A stretch of DNA of 64,000 nucleotides from Eubacterium maltosivorans (GTDB taxonomy: Bacteria > Bacillota > Clostridia > Eubacteriales > Eubacteriaceae), in assembly GCF_002441855.2 (NCBI RefSeq), contig NZ_CP029487.1:2852001-2916000 (forward strand), given 5' to 3'. Made by a program: the position numbers and the translations under genes. The notes below the pieces were generated by a model. That model did no database searches and was not told the origin of the DNA. It worked only from the letters and a program-made list of their open reading frames with translations. Below, piece after piece: positions 40,566 through 49,042 of the stretch (its first letter is position 1; every line of letters starts with the position of its first letter).

Positions 40566-40597
40566 AAAAGAATTCCATAATTAACACACTCTAATTT

Positions 40598-40628
40598 GAA
40601 AAGCGGCACTGCGCGTGCCGCTTTTTTT
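40598..40628. terminator. Bidirectional terminator between ridA and the convergent EBP
   Basis: AAAAGCGGCAC/GTGCCGCTTTT with a 5-base loop has T runs in both directions. It overlaps the last bases of the EBP gene's stop codon. Confidence 0.87.
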
Positions 40629-42012
40629 ATGGCTCTAAATCGGCACAGTATTTTTTCACCAGGCGGTAGGCCTTATTCTGGGAGAGTCCCAGCTTTTTCT
40701 GCACTTTTGTGATATTCTTCTCTTTTTTGTAGCAGTCTCTTATAATATCCCGTTCATAGGCTGTCATCATCTCGTCGAAGGTGCCCTGGGGCTCATAGGG
40801 AGTATCCACGTTAAGCTCCTTGATTTTTCGAGGGAATTTATCGGGCGAGATGTTGTAGCCTGGCGAAAGAATGTAGCACCGCTCAATAATGTTTTTGAGC
40901 TCGCGCACGTTTCCGGGCCAGTCATACTGCATCAGATAGCTGATAAAGAGCGGGTCCATCTTTTTGTTCGTGCCGTTCTCGAGGTTGTTTTGCTTTAAAA
41001 AATGAAAGGCCAGAGGTACAATATCGTCCTTGCGCTCTCTGAGCGGTGGAATGATTGAGGTGATGGCATTGATACGCCAGTAAAGGTCATCCCTGAATTT
41101 TTTCTCCTCAATCAGCTTTTCCAGGTCCTGGTTGGTAGCGCTGATGACGCGGACGTCGACTTCAATATACTTTTCAGAGCCGATGGGTAAAAATTTTCCA
41201 GTCTCCAGAACAAACAGAATTTTCGCCTGAAGGGACAGCGGCAGATCCCCGATCTCGTCGAGGAACAGGGTGCCGTGGTCTGCCAGTTGAAACAGGCCCT
41301 TCTTCCCTTTTGGGTTTGCCCCGGTGAAGGCGTGGGGCACATAGCCGAAAAGCTCGGATTCCAGTAAATTTTCCGGAATAGCGGCGCAGTTTATCTCCAG
41401 AAAGGGCTGGTCCTTCCGCTTGCTGCAGTTATGGACATAATGCGCGGCCAGGGATTTACCGGTTCCCGATTCCCCCAGAATCAGGATGGAGGTTTTTGAT
41501 TTGGCGGCGCGGCGCAGTGTCAGAAGCTCTTGCAGATAGACCTTGCTCTCACCAATGATATCTTTAAAGCTGCTCTTGGCATCATCGGTTTTCTGGCAGT
41601 AAATTTCATCATAGCTGCGGTCAAATTTCACGATGTTATCCTGGGTGACACCGATGAGAAGGTCGATATCCTGGTGCTTATCCAGAACGGGAATCGCGAT
41701 GGTGGTGAGAATTTCCTTGGAAAAAAAGTGCATCTGCCGGTAAAAAAGCGTCCGTTTTTTTTCAAAGACTTCCTTGTAAGCCGGCGGCGACACAATGCCT
41801 TGCCAGATGCCCCAGTTTGAATAGGTCACAAGCTCCTCCGGCCGTTTTCCGTAGTGGCGCGTAATGGCGGGGTTTGCATAGACGGTGTTGCCATCGCGGT
41901 CGCTGACATAAACGCCAAGGTAAAGGTGTTCCAGAATTCTTAAAAAAAATTCCTTTGGCAGACTGTTTAAATATTCAAGATACTCAGCGCTGTGGTTAAA
42001 AGGGTTTTCCAT
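40627..42012 (-). CDS. Sigma-54-dependent enhancer-binding protein E (PAS-AAA+-HTH)
   Basis: I start at 42012 (MENPFNHSAEYLEYLNSLPK, 461 residues) because AGGAGG lies upstream and EBP B begins in the same way. The ORF's extra 25 N-terminal residues are unsupported. The PAS domain (about 20-135) has NPAITRHYGKRPEELV and WGIWQGIVSPP. The AAA+ domain has Walker A GESGTGKS, contact loop HAFTGA (first Gly to His) and Walker B GTLFLDEIGD. The HTH is KVQKKLGLSQNKAYRLVKKYC. It is divergent from the aconitase X operon and is the obvious regulator of its sigma-54 promoter. Confidence 0.88.
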   Translation of the reverse strand: MENPFNHSAEYLEYLNSLPKEFFLRILEHLYLGVYVSDRDGNTVYANPAITRHYGKRPEELVTYSNWGIWQGIVSPPAYKEVFEKKRTLFYRQMHFFSKEILTTIAIPVLDKHQDIDLLIGVTQDNIVKFDRSYDEIYCQKTDDAKSSFKDIIGESKVYLQELLTLRRAAKSKTSILILGESGTGKSLAAHYVHNCSKRKDQPFLEINCAAIPENLLESELFGYVPHAFTGANPKGKKGLFQLADHGTLFLDEIGDLPLSLQAKILFVLETGKFLPIGSEKYIEVDVRVISATNQDLEKLIEEKKFRDDLYWRINAITSIIPPLRERKDDIVPLAFHFLKQNNLENGTNKKMDPLFISYLMQYDWPGNVRELKNIIERCYILSPGYNISPDKFPRKIKELNVDTPYEPQGTFDEMMTAYERDIIRDCYKKEKNITKVQKKLGLSQNKAYRLVKKYCADLEP

Positions 42013-42138
42013 GAAATGATCGGCCTCCTGCTGTCTAAAAATAAATAGTATCTGTGTTGCTTTTTTATTTTTAGATAAATTTTCCATGATTATATCACAA
42101 ATTTGGGCAAAAATGTGGGAATTTTACCATTCTTAAAT

Positions 42139-42154
42139 TGGCACGATACTTGCA
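42139..42154 (+). promoter_or_regulatory. Sigma-54 promoter of the aconitase X / OFOR operon
   Basis: TGGCAC-N5-TTGCA is an exact match, 74 bases before the ATG, in the gap shared with EBP E. Confidence 0.87.
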
Positions 42155-42227
42155 TTTAATAAATAGCATAAGAAAAATAGCATAAGAAAGCTTACCGGTA
42201 AGGACAATTACGAACAAGGAGAGAGAA

Positions 42228-43511
42228 ATGGTAAAACTAACGGAATATGAACAGCGTATGCGTGACGGGGAGTTTGGGGAATTCAAGCAGGTTGCAATTC
42301 AGAAGATCATTGAGTATGCTGAATCACTGGGCGCGGAGGAGCTCTGCGAGGTGTCCAAGGCAACCCTCTATTTCGGCGCACACCCTTATCTGGAGTCCTT
42401 AGGTTCAGAGGATTACAATGAGATTTTTTCAAAAATGTACCTGTGCGCGGACAAAACCATCCCCATGGGTGAGATGGAAAAGGGCTGCTTCTGCCAGACC
42501 TGTGTGGCGCCCTGCGACCAGTATGTTTACGAGCCCCTGCACCTGGACAGAGAGCTCTTTGAAAAAAACAGAGAATATCTGGAAATCACCAAAAAAGCCG
42601 GCGTCTCGATTACGGGCAGCTGTACCCCTTATCTGATCGGATGGATTCCCTTAAAGGGAGAACACTTTGTCACCACCGAATCCAGCAATGTGGTCATGTG
42701 CAACTCCGTCTTTGGCGCCTGCGGCAACTCCGACGGTATCGAGGCAGCGGCATGGAGCGCTGTCTGCGGGAGAACCCCGCTTTGGGGAAATCACACCAGG
42801 GAGGCAAGGCTCGGCACGGTCGTTTTTGAAATTGAGTGTCCGTCGGAGACGGAGATCGACTGGGATATTATCGGCTATACGGTTGGACGAAAGCTGCCGC
42901 CGCACGGCGTTCCCGTCATTGACGGCGCGTTTAAAAAACCGAATCTCATCAAGCTGAAGCAGTGCTTTGCGGCCATGGCGACCACCAGCGGCGCGGAAAT
43001 GTGCCACATTGTCGACTTTACGCCCGAAGCGCCAACCCGTGAGGCGGCCCTTGGCGGTAAAAAGGACGCGCAGGTCATTAAAATTACCCAGAAGGATTAC
43101 GATGAATCGCTGGCAATGCTGTGTGATAAGGGTGAAAACACTGTGGACTTTATTGCGCTGGGGTGTCCCCACTATACCCTTGAAGAAATTCGGGACGCGG
43201 CGCTTTACATTGAAGGAAAAAAATTCGCGGAAAACGTGGAGTTTGCCATCTGGACCGATTACGCTACCAGAGAGATGGCTGTGCAGAACGGCTACTGCAA
43301 GATGGTTGAGGATGCCGGCGGCTATATTTTAACCAGCGGCTGTCCGCTGGTCATTGGCAGTAAGTATTTTGGCCACGCCAAGGGAATGGCCACAGACGGC
43401 GCCAAGCAAGCGCATTATATCCGTTCTGAATTTACCAATCCTGTCTATTACGGAGATAAATACGCGTGTATTGATGCGGCGGTTGCCGGAAAATGGTTGG
43501 AGGGAAAATAA
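42228..43511 (+). CDS. Aconitase X, catalytic (large) subunit
   Basis: The 427-residue protein matches the AcnX catalytic domain (DUF521). It has GAHPYLESLG, GSCTPYLIGWIP, FGACGNSDGIEAA and a C-terminal SGCPLVIGSKYFG with swivel-facing residues. AcnX enzymes dehydrate small hydroxy acids with an Fe-S cluster; bacterial examples act on cis-3-hydroxy-L-proline and archaeal ones on mevalonate 5-phosphate. This copy has an added cysteine cluster (Cys87, 89, 92, 96: GCFCQTCVAPC). AAGGAGAG precedes the ATG. The small subunit begins right after its stop codon. The substrate is unknown. Confidence 0.85.
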   Translation: MVKLTEYEQRMRDGEFGEFKQVAIQKIIEYAESLGAEELCEVSKATLYFGAHPYLESLGSEDYNEIFSKMYLCADKTIPMGEMEKGCFCQTCVAPCDQYVYEPLHLDRELFEKNREYLEITKKAGVSITGSCTPYLIGWIPLKGEHFVTTESSNVVMCNSVFGACGNSDGIEAAAWSAVCGRTPLWGNHTREARLGTVVFEIECPSETEIDWDIIGYTVGRKLPPHGVPVIDGAFKKPNLIKLKQCFAAMATTSGAEMCHIVDFTPEAPTREAALGGKKDAQVIKITQKDYDESLAMLCDKGENTVDFIALGCPHYTLEEIRDAALYIEGKKFAENVEFAIWTDYATREMAVQNGYCKMVEDAGGYILTSGCPLVIGSKYFGHAKGMATDGAKQAHYIRSEFTNPVYYGDKYACIDAAVAGKWLEGK

Positions 43512-43946
43512 ATGGAAATTTTAACAATGTACGGACGCGGCGCTTTTCAGGGAGTTGCCGAGGGTGAAGCACTGGTGTGCAGGGAAAGTATTCAGGGCTG
43601 GGCCGGCGTCAGCGATACTACCGGCGAAATTATTGAGAAGGGGCACGCCGAGGAAGGCCAGAATATCCATGGAAGAATTCTGGTGCTCCCGTGCAGCAAG
43701 GGTTCAAACGGCTGGTCCTGCCATTTTCATTCAGCCATGATCTCAGGTTTCAAGCCAGCCGGCTGGATTTTCAGCAAGATGGATTCCCGCGCCGGGGTGG
43801 CCACTGTTGTCATCGGATCACCGGCGGTAACAGATATTGTTTCAGCCGACCCCTGCGAGGTGATCGAGACTGGCGATTGGGTTAAGATTAACGGCTACGA
43901 GGGAATCATTGAAGTCTACAAAAAGGAGAAGCCATGCCAAGGGTAA
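43512..43946 (+). CDS. Aconitase X, swivel (small) subunit
   Basis: The 144-residue product is the DUF126/AcnX swivel domain. It has GRGAFQGVAEGEALVCRE, HGRILVLPCSKGSNGWS and AGVATVVIGSPAVTDIV, the beta-rich pattern that closes over the active site of the large subunit. A separate small chain is the two-subunit form of AcnX. The start codon touches the large-subunit stop, and the end overlaps the tautomerase start by 13 bases, so the three genes are tightly coupled. Confidence 0.87.
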   Translation: MEILTMYGRGAFQGVAEGEALVCRESIQGWAGVSDTTGEIIEKGHAEEGQNIHGRILVLPCSKGSNGWSCHFHSAMISGFKPAGWIFSKMDSRAGVATVVIGSPAVTDIVSADPCEVIETGDWVKINGYEGIIEVYKKEKPCQG

Positions 43947-44260
43947 CCATACACGGGATACCCCGTGAGGCAGCGGCAGCGGTTGCGGATTCTGTTAAAA
44001 GAATTATCGTGGAGGTCGCTGAGACCAGTCCGGAGTATATCCATATTTTGTACCAGCAGTCCATCCATCTGGACCAGCCAGGAAAAGAGGAGGAAATGCC
44101 CATTGCCGATATCTTATGGCTGGGGCGGTCCCGGGAAATCCAGGATAAGACCGCTAAAGCGCTGACCGCGTTGTTTGAGGATAACGGATTCGGGGAGTCG
44201 CAGGTGACCTTTACCAATATACCGGCCAGTTGTTTTTATGACAATGGGGAACATTATTAA
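43934..44260 (+). CDS. 4-oxalocrotonate tautomerase-like protein (DUF1904 type)
   Basis: A 108-residue protein starting MPRVTIHGIPREAAAAVADS. The proline after the initiator Met would be the catalytic Pro1 of the tautomerase fold, and SPEYIHILYQQSIHL fits the beta-alpha-beta core. The length and form resemble the DUF1904 family. Tautomerases move protons between keto/enol or enamine/imine forms. That would suit the unstable product of an AcnX dehydration, which is an enol or enamine. The gene overlaps the AcnX small subunit by 13 bases. AAGGAG precedes the ATG. Confidence 0.72.
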   Translation: MPRVTIHGIPREAAAAVADSVKRIIVEVAETSPEYIHILYQQSIHLDQPGKEEEMPIADILWLGRSREIQDKTAKALTALFEDNGFGESQVTFTNIPASCFYDNGEHY

Positions 44261-44293
44261 GTCTCGGTAAAAATCGAGCAGAAGGGGGAAGTT

Positions 44294-45937
44294 ATGAATA
44301 GTAAAGCGCGTAAGTACGATTATATTGTTATTGGAATATCAGCAGTCATTTTCGCCATCATTTTTGTGCTGAGCCAGATTGATCAGGAGGGCTTTGTCGC
44401 TGCGCTCAATGGGGTCGTCAACTTTTTGTGCGGCAATCTGGGATGGTTTTTGAATCTCGCGACACTGATGTGTATTGTTTTCGCACTCTATTTTATGTTT
44501 TCAAAATACGGGAAGATCAAGCTGGGGGGCAAGGACGCCAAGCCGGAATTTAAAACCTTTACCTGGTGGGCCATGTCTCTGTGCGCCGGCATGGGGATGG
44601 GGATTGTTTTCTTCCCACCCGCGGAGGTCATTGAGTATACCTTCAGGCCGGCCGTGGGTATTGGCCTCGAGGCAGGCAGCTACGGCGCCCTGAGCTGGGC
44701 CATGGAAAACACCATGATGCACTGGTCGCTGACCCTGTACGGGGTATATGTTATCGCCGGGCTCATCGCTGGCTATGTCTACCATAACATGAAGCAGCCC
44801 TTCAGTGTGTCGGCCACCCTGTATCCGCTGTTTGGGGATAAGGTATACCGCTACAGAAGCTGGATCGACGGTATTGTAACCTTTGCCATTGTCGGCGGGG
44901 TCGCCGGCTCCTTCGGCTATGGGATTCTGCAGGTCGCCAACGGTCTCAGCCAGGTGTTTGGCATCGGCGCAAATTATCTTTCCTACATTATCATCGGCAT
45001 TGTCATTACCCTGATTTACACGCTCTCGAGCGTCTCTGGACTTAAGAAAGGGATTCAGTGGCTCGGAGATAACAACGCCAAGCTCTTTATCCTGATGCTC
45101 GTCTATGTGGTCATCTTTGGACCGACGATTTTCTCGCTTTCACTGGGAACAGAAACCACTGGCAGCATGATCACGCATTTTTTCTCAAACATGACCTTTA
45201 ATGAACCGATGGTGGGCGCAGATAAATGGTCGGTTTGGTGGAACTGGCTCTGGTATATTGATTTCTTTATCTTTGCGCCGACAACAGGGTTTTTCCTGGC
45301 GCGTCTCGGCAGAGGCAGAACCTTTAAGGAATTCATCGGCGTTAACATGATCGCGCCGGGCCTGTTCGGTATGGTGTGGTGCTGGCTCTTCGGCGGACTG
45401 GCAGCGCATGAACAGTTCTTTGGTGGGTTGGATTTAAACGCCATTATGTTAAAGGACGGCACCGAAGCCGTCATGCTCACCCTGTTTGACAGCATGCCCC
45501 TTTCAAACGTTATGAAGGTTTTAATGATGGTCATCATTGTCATTTCCTTTGTAACTCTGGCCAACGCGGTCACCTCTACAGTTTCCAAGATGAGCCTTAA
45601 GGGACAGGATGATGAAGCAGAGGACAAGGATGCGCCAAAGGGCATCCAGATTTTCTGGGGCGTGCTCATGGGCGGTATCGCACTGCTGTTCCTGCTTTTA
45701 GGCGGTTTGGACGGCGCGAAAGCCGTTAAGCTGCTGGTTGGCTTCCCCATCGTGTTTTTACAGGTGGTGGTGGTCTTTGGCTTTGTAAAGATGTTCTGGT
45801 CCAAGCAGTATCTGGAAGTGGAAGAAATCGAAGGGAAAGAAGTTGCCCAGGCGGCTGCCCTCAAACGTGAAAAACGGGCAGAGGAAAAAAGGCAGAAGAA
45901 AGAAATGAAAAAAAATAAAGCGAACAAAGGAGAATAA
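44294..45937 (+). CDS. BCCT-family transporter of the aconitase X operon
   Basis: A 547-residue 12-TM carrier of the betaine/choline/carnitine family. The glycine-rich CAGMGMGIVFF segment and the Trp-rich TM8 region (WSVWWNWLWYIDFFIFAP) followed by ARLGRGRTFKEFIG are intact. The motif after the glycine stretch is PPAEVIEY rather than the usual W-x-x-x-EP. The C-terminal tail is highly charged (Lys/Glu). The intact aromatic box argues for a quaternary-ammonium or similar zwitterionic substrate. It sits between the tautomerase and the oxidoreductase genes, so it probably imports the pathway's starting compound. Confidence 0.88.
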   Translation: MNSKARKYDYIVIGISAVIFAIIFVLSQIDQEGFVAALNGVVNFLCGNLGWFLNLATLMCIVFALYFMFSKYGKIKLGGKDAKPEFKTFTWWAMSLCAGMGMGIVFFPPAEVIEYTFRPAVGIGLEAGSYGALSWAMENTMMHWSLTLYGVYVIAGLIAGYVYHNMKQPFSVSATLYPLFGDKVYRYRSWIDGIVTFAIVGGVAGSFGYGILQVANGLSQVFGIGANYLSYIIIGIVITLIYTLSSVSGLKKGIQWLGDNNAKLFILMLVYVVIFGPTIFSLSLGTETTGSMITHFFSNMTFNEPMVGADKWSVWWNWLWYIDFFIFAPTTGFFLARLGRGRTFKEFIGVNMIAPGLFGMVWCWLFGGLAAHEQFFGGLDLNAIMLKDGTEAVMLTLFDSMPLSNVMKVLMMVIIVISFVTLANAVTSTVSKMSLKGQDDEAEDKDAPKGIQIFWGVLMGGIALLFLLLGGLDGAKAVKLLVGFPIVFLQVVVVFGFVKMFWSKQYLEVEEIEGKEVAQAAALKREKRAEEKRQKKEMKKNKANKGE

Positions 45938-45944
45938 AGAAAAA

Positions 45945-46517
45945 ATGAAGGATACTTTAGAGATAAGATGGCATGGCCGGGGCGGTCAGGGCGCTAAAAC
46001 AGCGGCCCTGCTGCTCGCCGATGTTGCCTTTTCAACAGGAATGTATGTGCAGGGCTTTCCCGAGTACGGCCCTGAGCGAATGGGCGCGCCGATTACAGCG
46101 TATAACCGGCTGAGCAGAGACAGGATTCGTGTGCATTCAAATATTTATGAACCGGACTATGTGGTGGTCGTAGACGAGACTCTGCTGGAATCCGTGGACG
46201 TCACAAAGGGGCTGAGCCCCGAGGGCGCTGTCATTATCAATACCAGCAGAGACAAAGCCGAGCTCGCCCAGCACCTGAAGGGCTATACCGGCGGCGTTTA
46301 TACCATTGACGCCCGCAGGGTTTCCATCCAGGCTCTCGGAAAATACTTTCCAAACACGCCCATGCTTGCCTCCATTGTAAAGGTGAGCGGCGTCATGGAA
46401 AAAGAAGCGTTTCTCAATGAAATGCGGCATTCCTTTGAACATAAATTCGCGTCAAAGCCAGAGGTCATCGAGGGTAATATGAAAGCCCTGTCTCTGGCGC
46501 TCGAGGAGGTAAAATAA
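45945..46517 (+). CDS. 2-oxoacid:ferredoxin oxidoreductase, gamma subunit
   Basis: The 190-residue protein has the PorG/gamma pattern IRWHGRGGQGAKTAALLLAD, FPEYGPERMGAPITAYNR and NTPMLASIVKVSGVM. In four-subunit oxidoreductases the gamma chain completes the CoA and catalytic site. It is 7 bases after the BCCT gene, and AAAGGAG lies 11-12 bases before the ATG. It is the first of a gamma-delta-alpha-beta set, so the full enzyme is encoded here. The oxoacid used is not evident from sequence. Confidence 0.9.
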   Translation: MKDTLEIRWHGRGGQGAKTAALLLADVAFSTGMYVQGFPEYGPERMGAPITAYNRLSRDRIRVHSNIYEPDYVVVVDETLLESVDVTKGLSPEGAVIINTSRDKAELAQHLKGYTGGVYTIDARRVSIQALGKYFPNTPMLASIVKVSGVMEKEAFLNEMRHSFEHKFASKPEVIEGNMKALSLALEEVK

Positions 46518-46820
46518 ATGGCAACAGATATTTCTAAATTAACGGAAAGCGTCAAATGGCAGGACCTTACAACCGGCTGCAGCGTTGCGGGAAGCAAAAC
46601 CTCAGAAGCTTTTAACACCGGAGAGTGGCGTGTAGATTCGCCGGAATATATTAAGGATAACTGCAAGCAGTGCCTGCTCTGCGTGCCGGTCTGTCCAGAC
46701 AGCTCCATTCCGGTAAAGGATGAAAAGCGCCTGGATTTTGATATGGCTCATTGTAAAGGCTGTGGAATCTGCGCCAGGGTATGCCCCTTTGAGGCAATTA
46801 TCATGAAGGAGGGAGAATAG
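46518..46820 (+). CDS. 2-oxoacid:ferredoxin oxidoreductase, delta (ferredoxin) subunit
   Basis: The 100-residue subunit carries two [4Fe-4S] motifs of the CxxCxxCxxxCP type (CKQCLLCVPVCP and CKGCGICARVCP) and passes electrons from the TPP site to external ferredoxin. The start codon follows the gamma stop immediately. It ends 3 bases before the alpha gene. Confidence 0.92.
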   Translation: MATDISKLTESVKWQDLTTGCSVAGSKTSEAFNTGEWRVDSPEYIKDNCKQCLLCVPVCPDSSIPVKDEKRLDFDMAHCKGCGICARVCPFEAIIMKEGE

Positions 46821-46823
46821 AAG

Positions 46824-47999
46824 ATGAGAGAACGTTTATCAGGAAACGAAGCCATCGCCATTGCGATGCGGCAGATCAACCCGGATGTTATGCCGGCCTT
46901 CCCCATCACGCCGTCCACTGAGGTTCCCCAGTATTTTTCAAGCTTTGCCGCAGACGGCAAGGTTGACACCATTTTTGTGCCGGTTGAGAGTGAACACAGC
47001 GCCATGAGCGCAGCCATCGGCGCAGAAGCCGCCGGCGCCAGAACGCTGACGGCCACCTCCTCCTGCGGGATGGCGCTTATGTGGGAAATGCTCTATGTGG
47101 CAGCCTCCAACCGCCTCCCCATTGCCATGGCGCTGGTCAACCGCGCCCTGTCCGGCCCGATCAACATAAACTGTGACCATTCCGACGCCATGGGCGCAAG
47201 GGACTCTGGCTGGATTCAGATTTTTGCCGAAAACAATCAGGAGGCCTATGACAATTTTGTTCAGGCCTACAGGATTGCCGAACACCCCGATGTGCGCCTG
47301 CCGATCATGATCTGCCAGGACGGTTTTATCACAAGCCATGCGGTTGAAAATATCGATTTGCTCGAGGACGATGCCGTCCGGGATTTTGTGGGAGAATACA
47401 CGCCGGATGAGTATCTCTTAAAAGCCGGAGATCCCCTGGCAGTGGGGCCGTACGCGGTGAGCTCATATTACATGGAAGCCAAGAGAGCGCAGCTTGAAGG
47501 CATTAAAAACGCCAAAAAAGTCATCCAGTCTGTTGCGGATGATTTTGAGAGCATCTCCGGAAGAGCCTACGGACTGTTTGAGGCTTATCAGTTGGAGGAC
47601 GCAGAATATGTCATGATCATTATGGGCTCGGCGGCAGGTACGGCCAAGGATACCGTCGACGGGCTTCGGTCTGCGGGAATCAAGGCCGGTATGCTCAAAA
47701 TCCGGGTATTCCGCCCATTCCCCTCAGAGGAAATTGCAGAGGCCGTCCGGCACGCCAAAATCATCGCCTGTATGGACCGTACCGAAAGCTATAACGGCTA
47801 CGCAGGTCCCATCGCAGAGGATGTGAAGAACGCCCTGTATAACATAAATGTCAATATTCCGATGATCAATTACGTTTACGGCCTTGGCGGTAGAGATGTT
47901 ACCACAGGAAGCCTCGCATCTGTCTTTGACGATATGCAGAAAGCGGACAAAGCAGGCGATGTCGGCGAAAACTACCGTTATTTATCGGTTAGAGAATAG
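46824..47999 (+). CDS. 2-oxoacid:ferredoxin oxidoreductase, alpha subunit
   Basis: The 391-residue alpha chain has GNEAIAIAMRQINPDVMPAF, the PITPSTEVPQYF segment, SSCGMALMWEMLYVAASNRL and a transketolase C-terminal-like domain (MLKIRVFRPFPSEEIAEAV). It resembles the PorA chain of archaeal/bacterial pyruvate synthase-type enzymes. Acetogens usually use a single-chain enzyme for central pyruvate metabolism, so this four-chain enzyme is probably pathway-specific. GGAGGGAG precedes the ATG. Confidence 0.9.
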   Translation: MRERLSGNEAIAIAMRQINPDVMPAFPITPSTEVPQYFSSFAADGKVDTIFVPVESEHSAMSAAIGAEAAGARTLTATSSCGMALMWEMLYVAASNRLPIAMALVNRALSGPININCDHSDAMGARDSGWIQIFAENNQEAYDNFVQAYRIAEHPDVRLPIMICQDGFITSHAVENIDLLEDDAVRDFVGEYTPDEYLLKAGDPLAVGPYAVSSYYMEAKRAQLEGIKNAKKVIQSVADDFESISGRAYGLFEAYQLEDAEYVMIIMGSAAGTAKDTVDGLRSAGIKAGMLKIRVFRPFPSEEIAEAVRHAKIIACMDRTESYNGYAGPIAEDVKNALYNINVNIPMINYVYGLGGRDVTTGSLASVFDDMQKADKAGDVGENYRYLSVRE

Positions 48000-48010
48000 G
48001 AGGAGTAATA

Positions 48011-48943
48011 ATGTCGTATAATTTTAAAGAAACGATGAATAAAGAGGAACGGCTGGCGCCAGGCCACAGAATGTGTGCCGGCTGCGGCGGAACCATCGCG
48101 GTTCGGAATGTCCTGCGTGGCCTGCACGAAGGCGACGAGGCTGTTATTACCTGCGCCACGGGATGTCTGGAGGTATCCTCTTTTATGTATCCCTTCACAG
48201 CGTGGAAGGACTCCTTTATACACAACGCTTTCGAAAACGCCGCGGCCACCTGCAGCGGTGTGGAATCGGCGTACCGCGCTTTAAAGAAAAAGGGAAAGGT
48301 GCAGGAAAACTATAAGTTTATCACCTTTGGCGGCGACGGCGGTACTTATGATATCGGCTTTCAGTCACTGTCTGGAGCCATGGAAAGAAACCACGACATG
48401 GTTTATGTCTGTTACGATAACGAAGCCTATATGAATACCGGAATCCAGCGCTCCTCCGCGACGCCCATGTACGCAGACACCACCACAAGCCCCGTCGGCA
48501 GAGAATCAGACGGAAAGGAGCAGAATCGAAAAGATTTGACCGAGGTGCTTGCCGCCCACGATATCCCCTACGCGGCACAGACCACCTTTATCCGGAATTT
48601 TAAGGATCTTCATACAAAGGCAGAAAAAGCGATCTATACAAAAGGCGCGGCCTTTTTAAACGTCCTCGCGCCCTGCCCGAGGGGCTGGCGCTACAACACG
48701 CCGGAGATCATGGATATCTGCAGGCTGGCGGTTGAGACCTGTTACTGGCCCCTGTATGAGGTGGTTGAAGGCAAATGGATTCTCAACTATGAGCCGAAGA
48801 AAAAGCTGCCCATCGAAGATTTCCTGAAGGTCCAGGGCCGTTTCAAGCATCTCTTTAAAAAAGAAAACCAAGGACTCATTGAAAAAATGCAGGAAGAAGT
48901 CGACCGCAAATGGGAGGCGCTTCAGAAAAGATGCAACGCTTAG
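48011..48943 (+). CDS. 2-oxoacid:ferredoxin oxidoreductase, beta (TPP-binding) subunit
   Basis: The 310-residue beta chain has CAGCGGTIAVRNVL, the TPP/Mg motif GGDGGTYDIGFQSLSGA and YDNEAYMNTGIQRSSATP. Four cysteines typical of PorB (CAGC near the start, CATGCLE, and CPRGW near the C-terminus) should hold the proximal [4Fe-4S] cluster. It ends the sigma-54-driven operon, which closes with a strong terminator. The enzyme should turn a 2-oxoacid plus CoA into an acyl-CoA, CO2 and reduced ferredoxin. Confidence 0.91.
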   Translation: MSYNFKETMNKEERLAPGHRMCAGCGGTIAVRNVLRGLHEGDEAVITCATGCLEVSSFMYPFTAWKDSFIHNAFENAAATCSGVESAYRALKKKGKVQENYKFITFGGDGGTYDIGFQSLSGAMERNHDMVYVCYDNEAYMNTGIQRSSATPMYADTTTSPVGRESDGKEQNRKDLTEVLAAHDIPYAAQTTFIRNFKDLHTKAEKAIYTKGAAFLNVLAPCPRGWRYNTPEIMDICRLAVETCYWPLYEVVEGKWILNYEPKKKLPIEDFLKVQGRFKHLFKKENQGLIEKMQEEVDRKWEALQKRCNA

Positions 48944-48997
48944 GCGTTTTGACTAGGTCCATTTTACACAATTGCCCTCTTTTAAATCACATAAACG

Positions 48998-49036
48998 AAA
49001 GAACCCAGAACATTTTGTCTGGGTTCTTTTGTTTTC
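48998..49036. terminator. Bidirectional terminator between the OFOR operon and the sigma-fusion gene
   Basis: AAAGAACCCAGA and its complement form a 12-bp stem with an 8-base loop, with T-rich tracts in both directions. Confidence 0.88.
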
Positions 49037-49042
49037 ATGAAA

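Noticed and set aside
42228-43511. Ordinary aconitase or homoaconitase
   Set aside because: The two-subunit split with a DUF126 swivel chain and the GSCTPYL and SGCPLV motifs are those of aconitase X. The protein is also far shorter than AcnA or AcnB.
45103-45927. 274-codon antisense frame inside the BCCT gene
   Set aside because: It mirrors the membrane-protein codon pattern on the other strand and has no ribosome-binding site.
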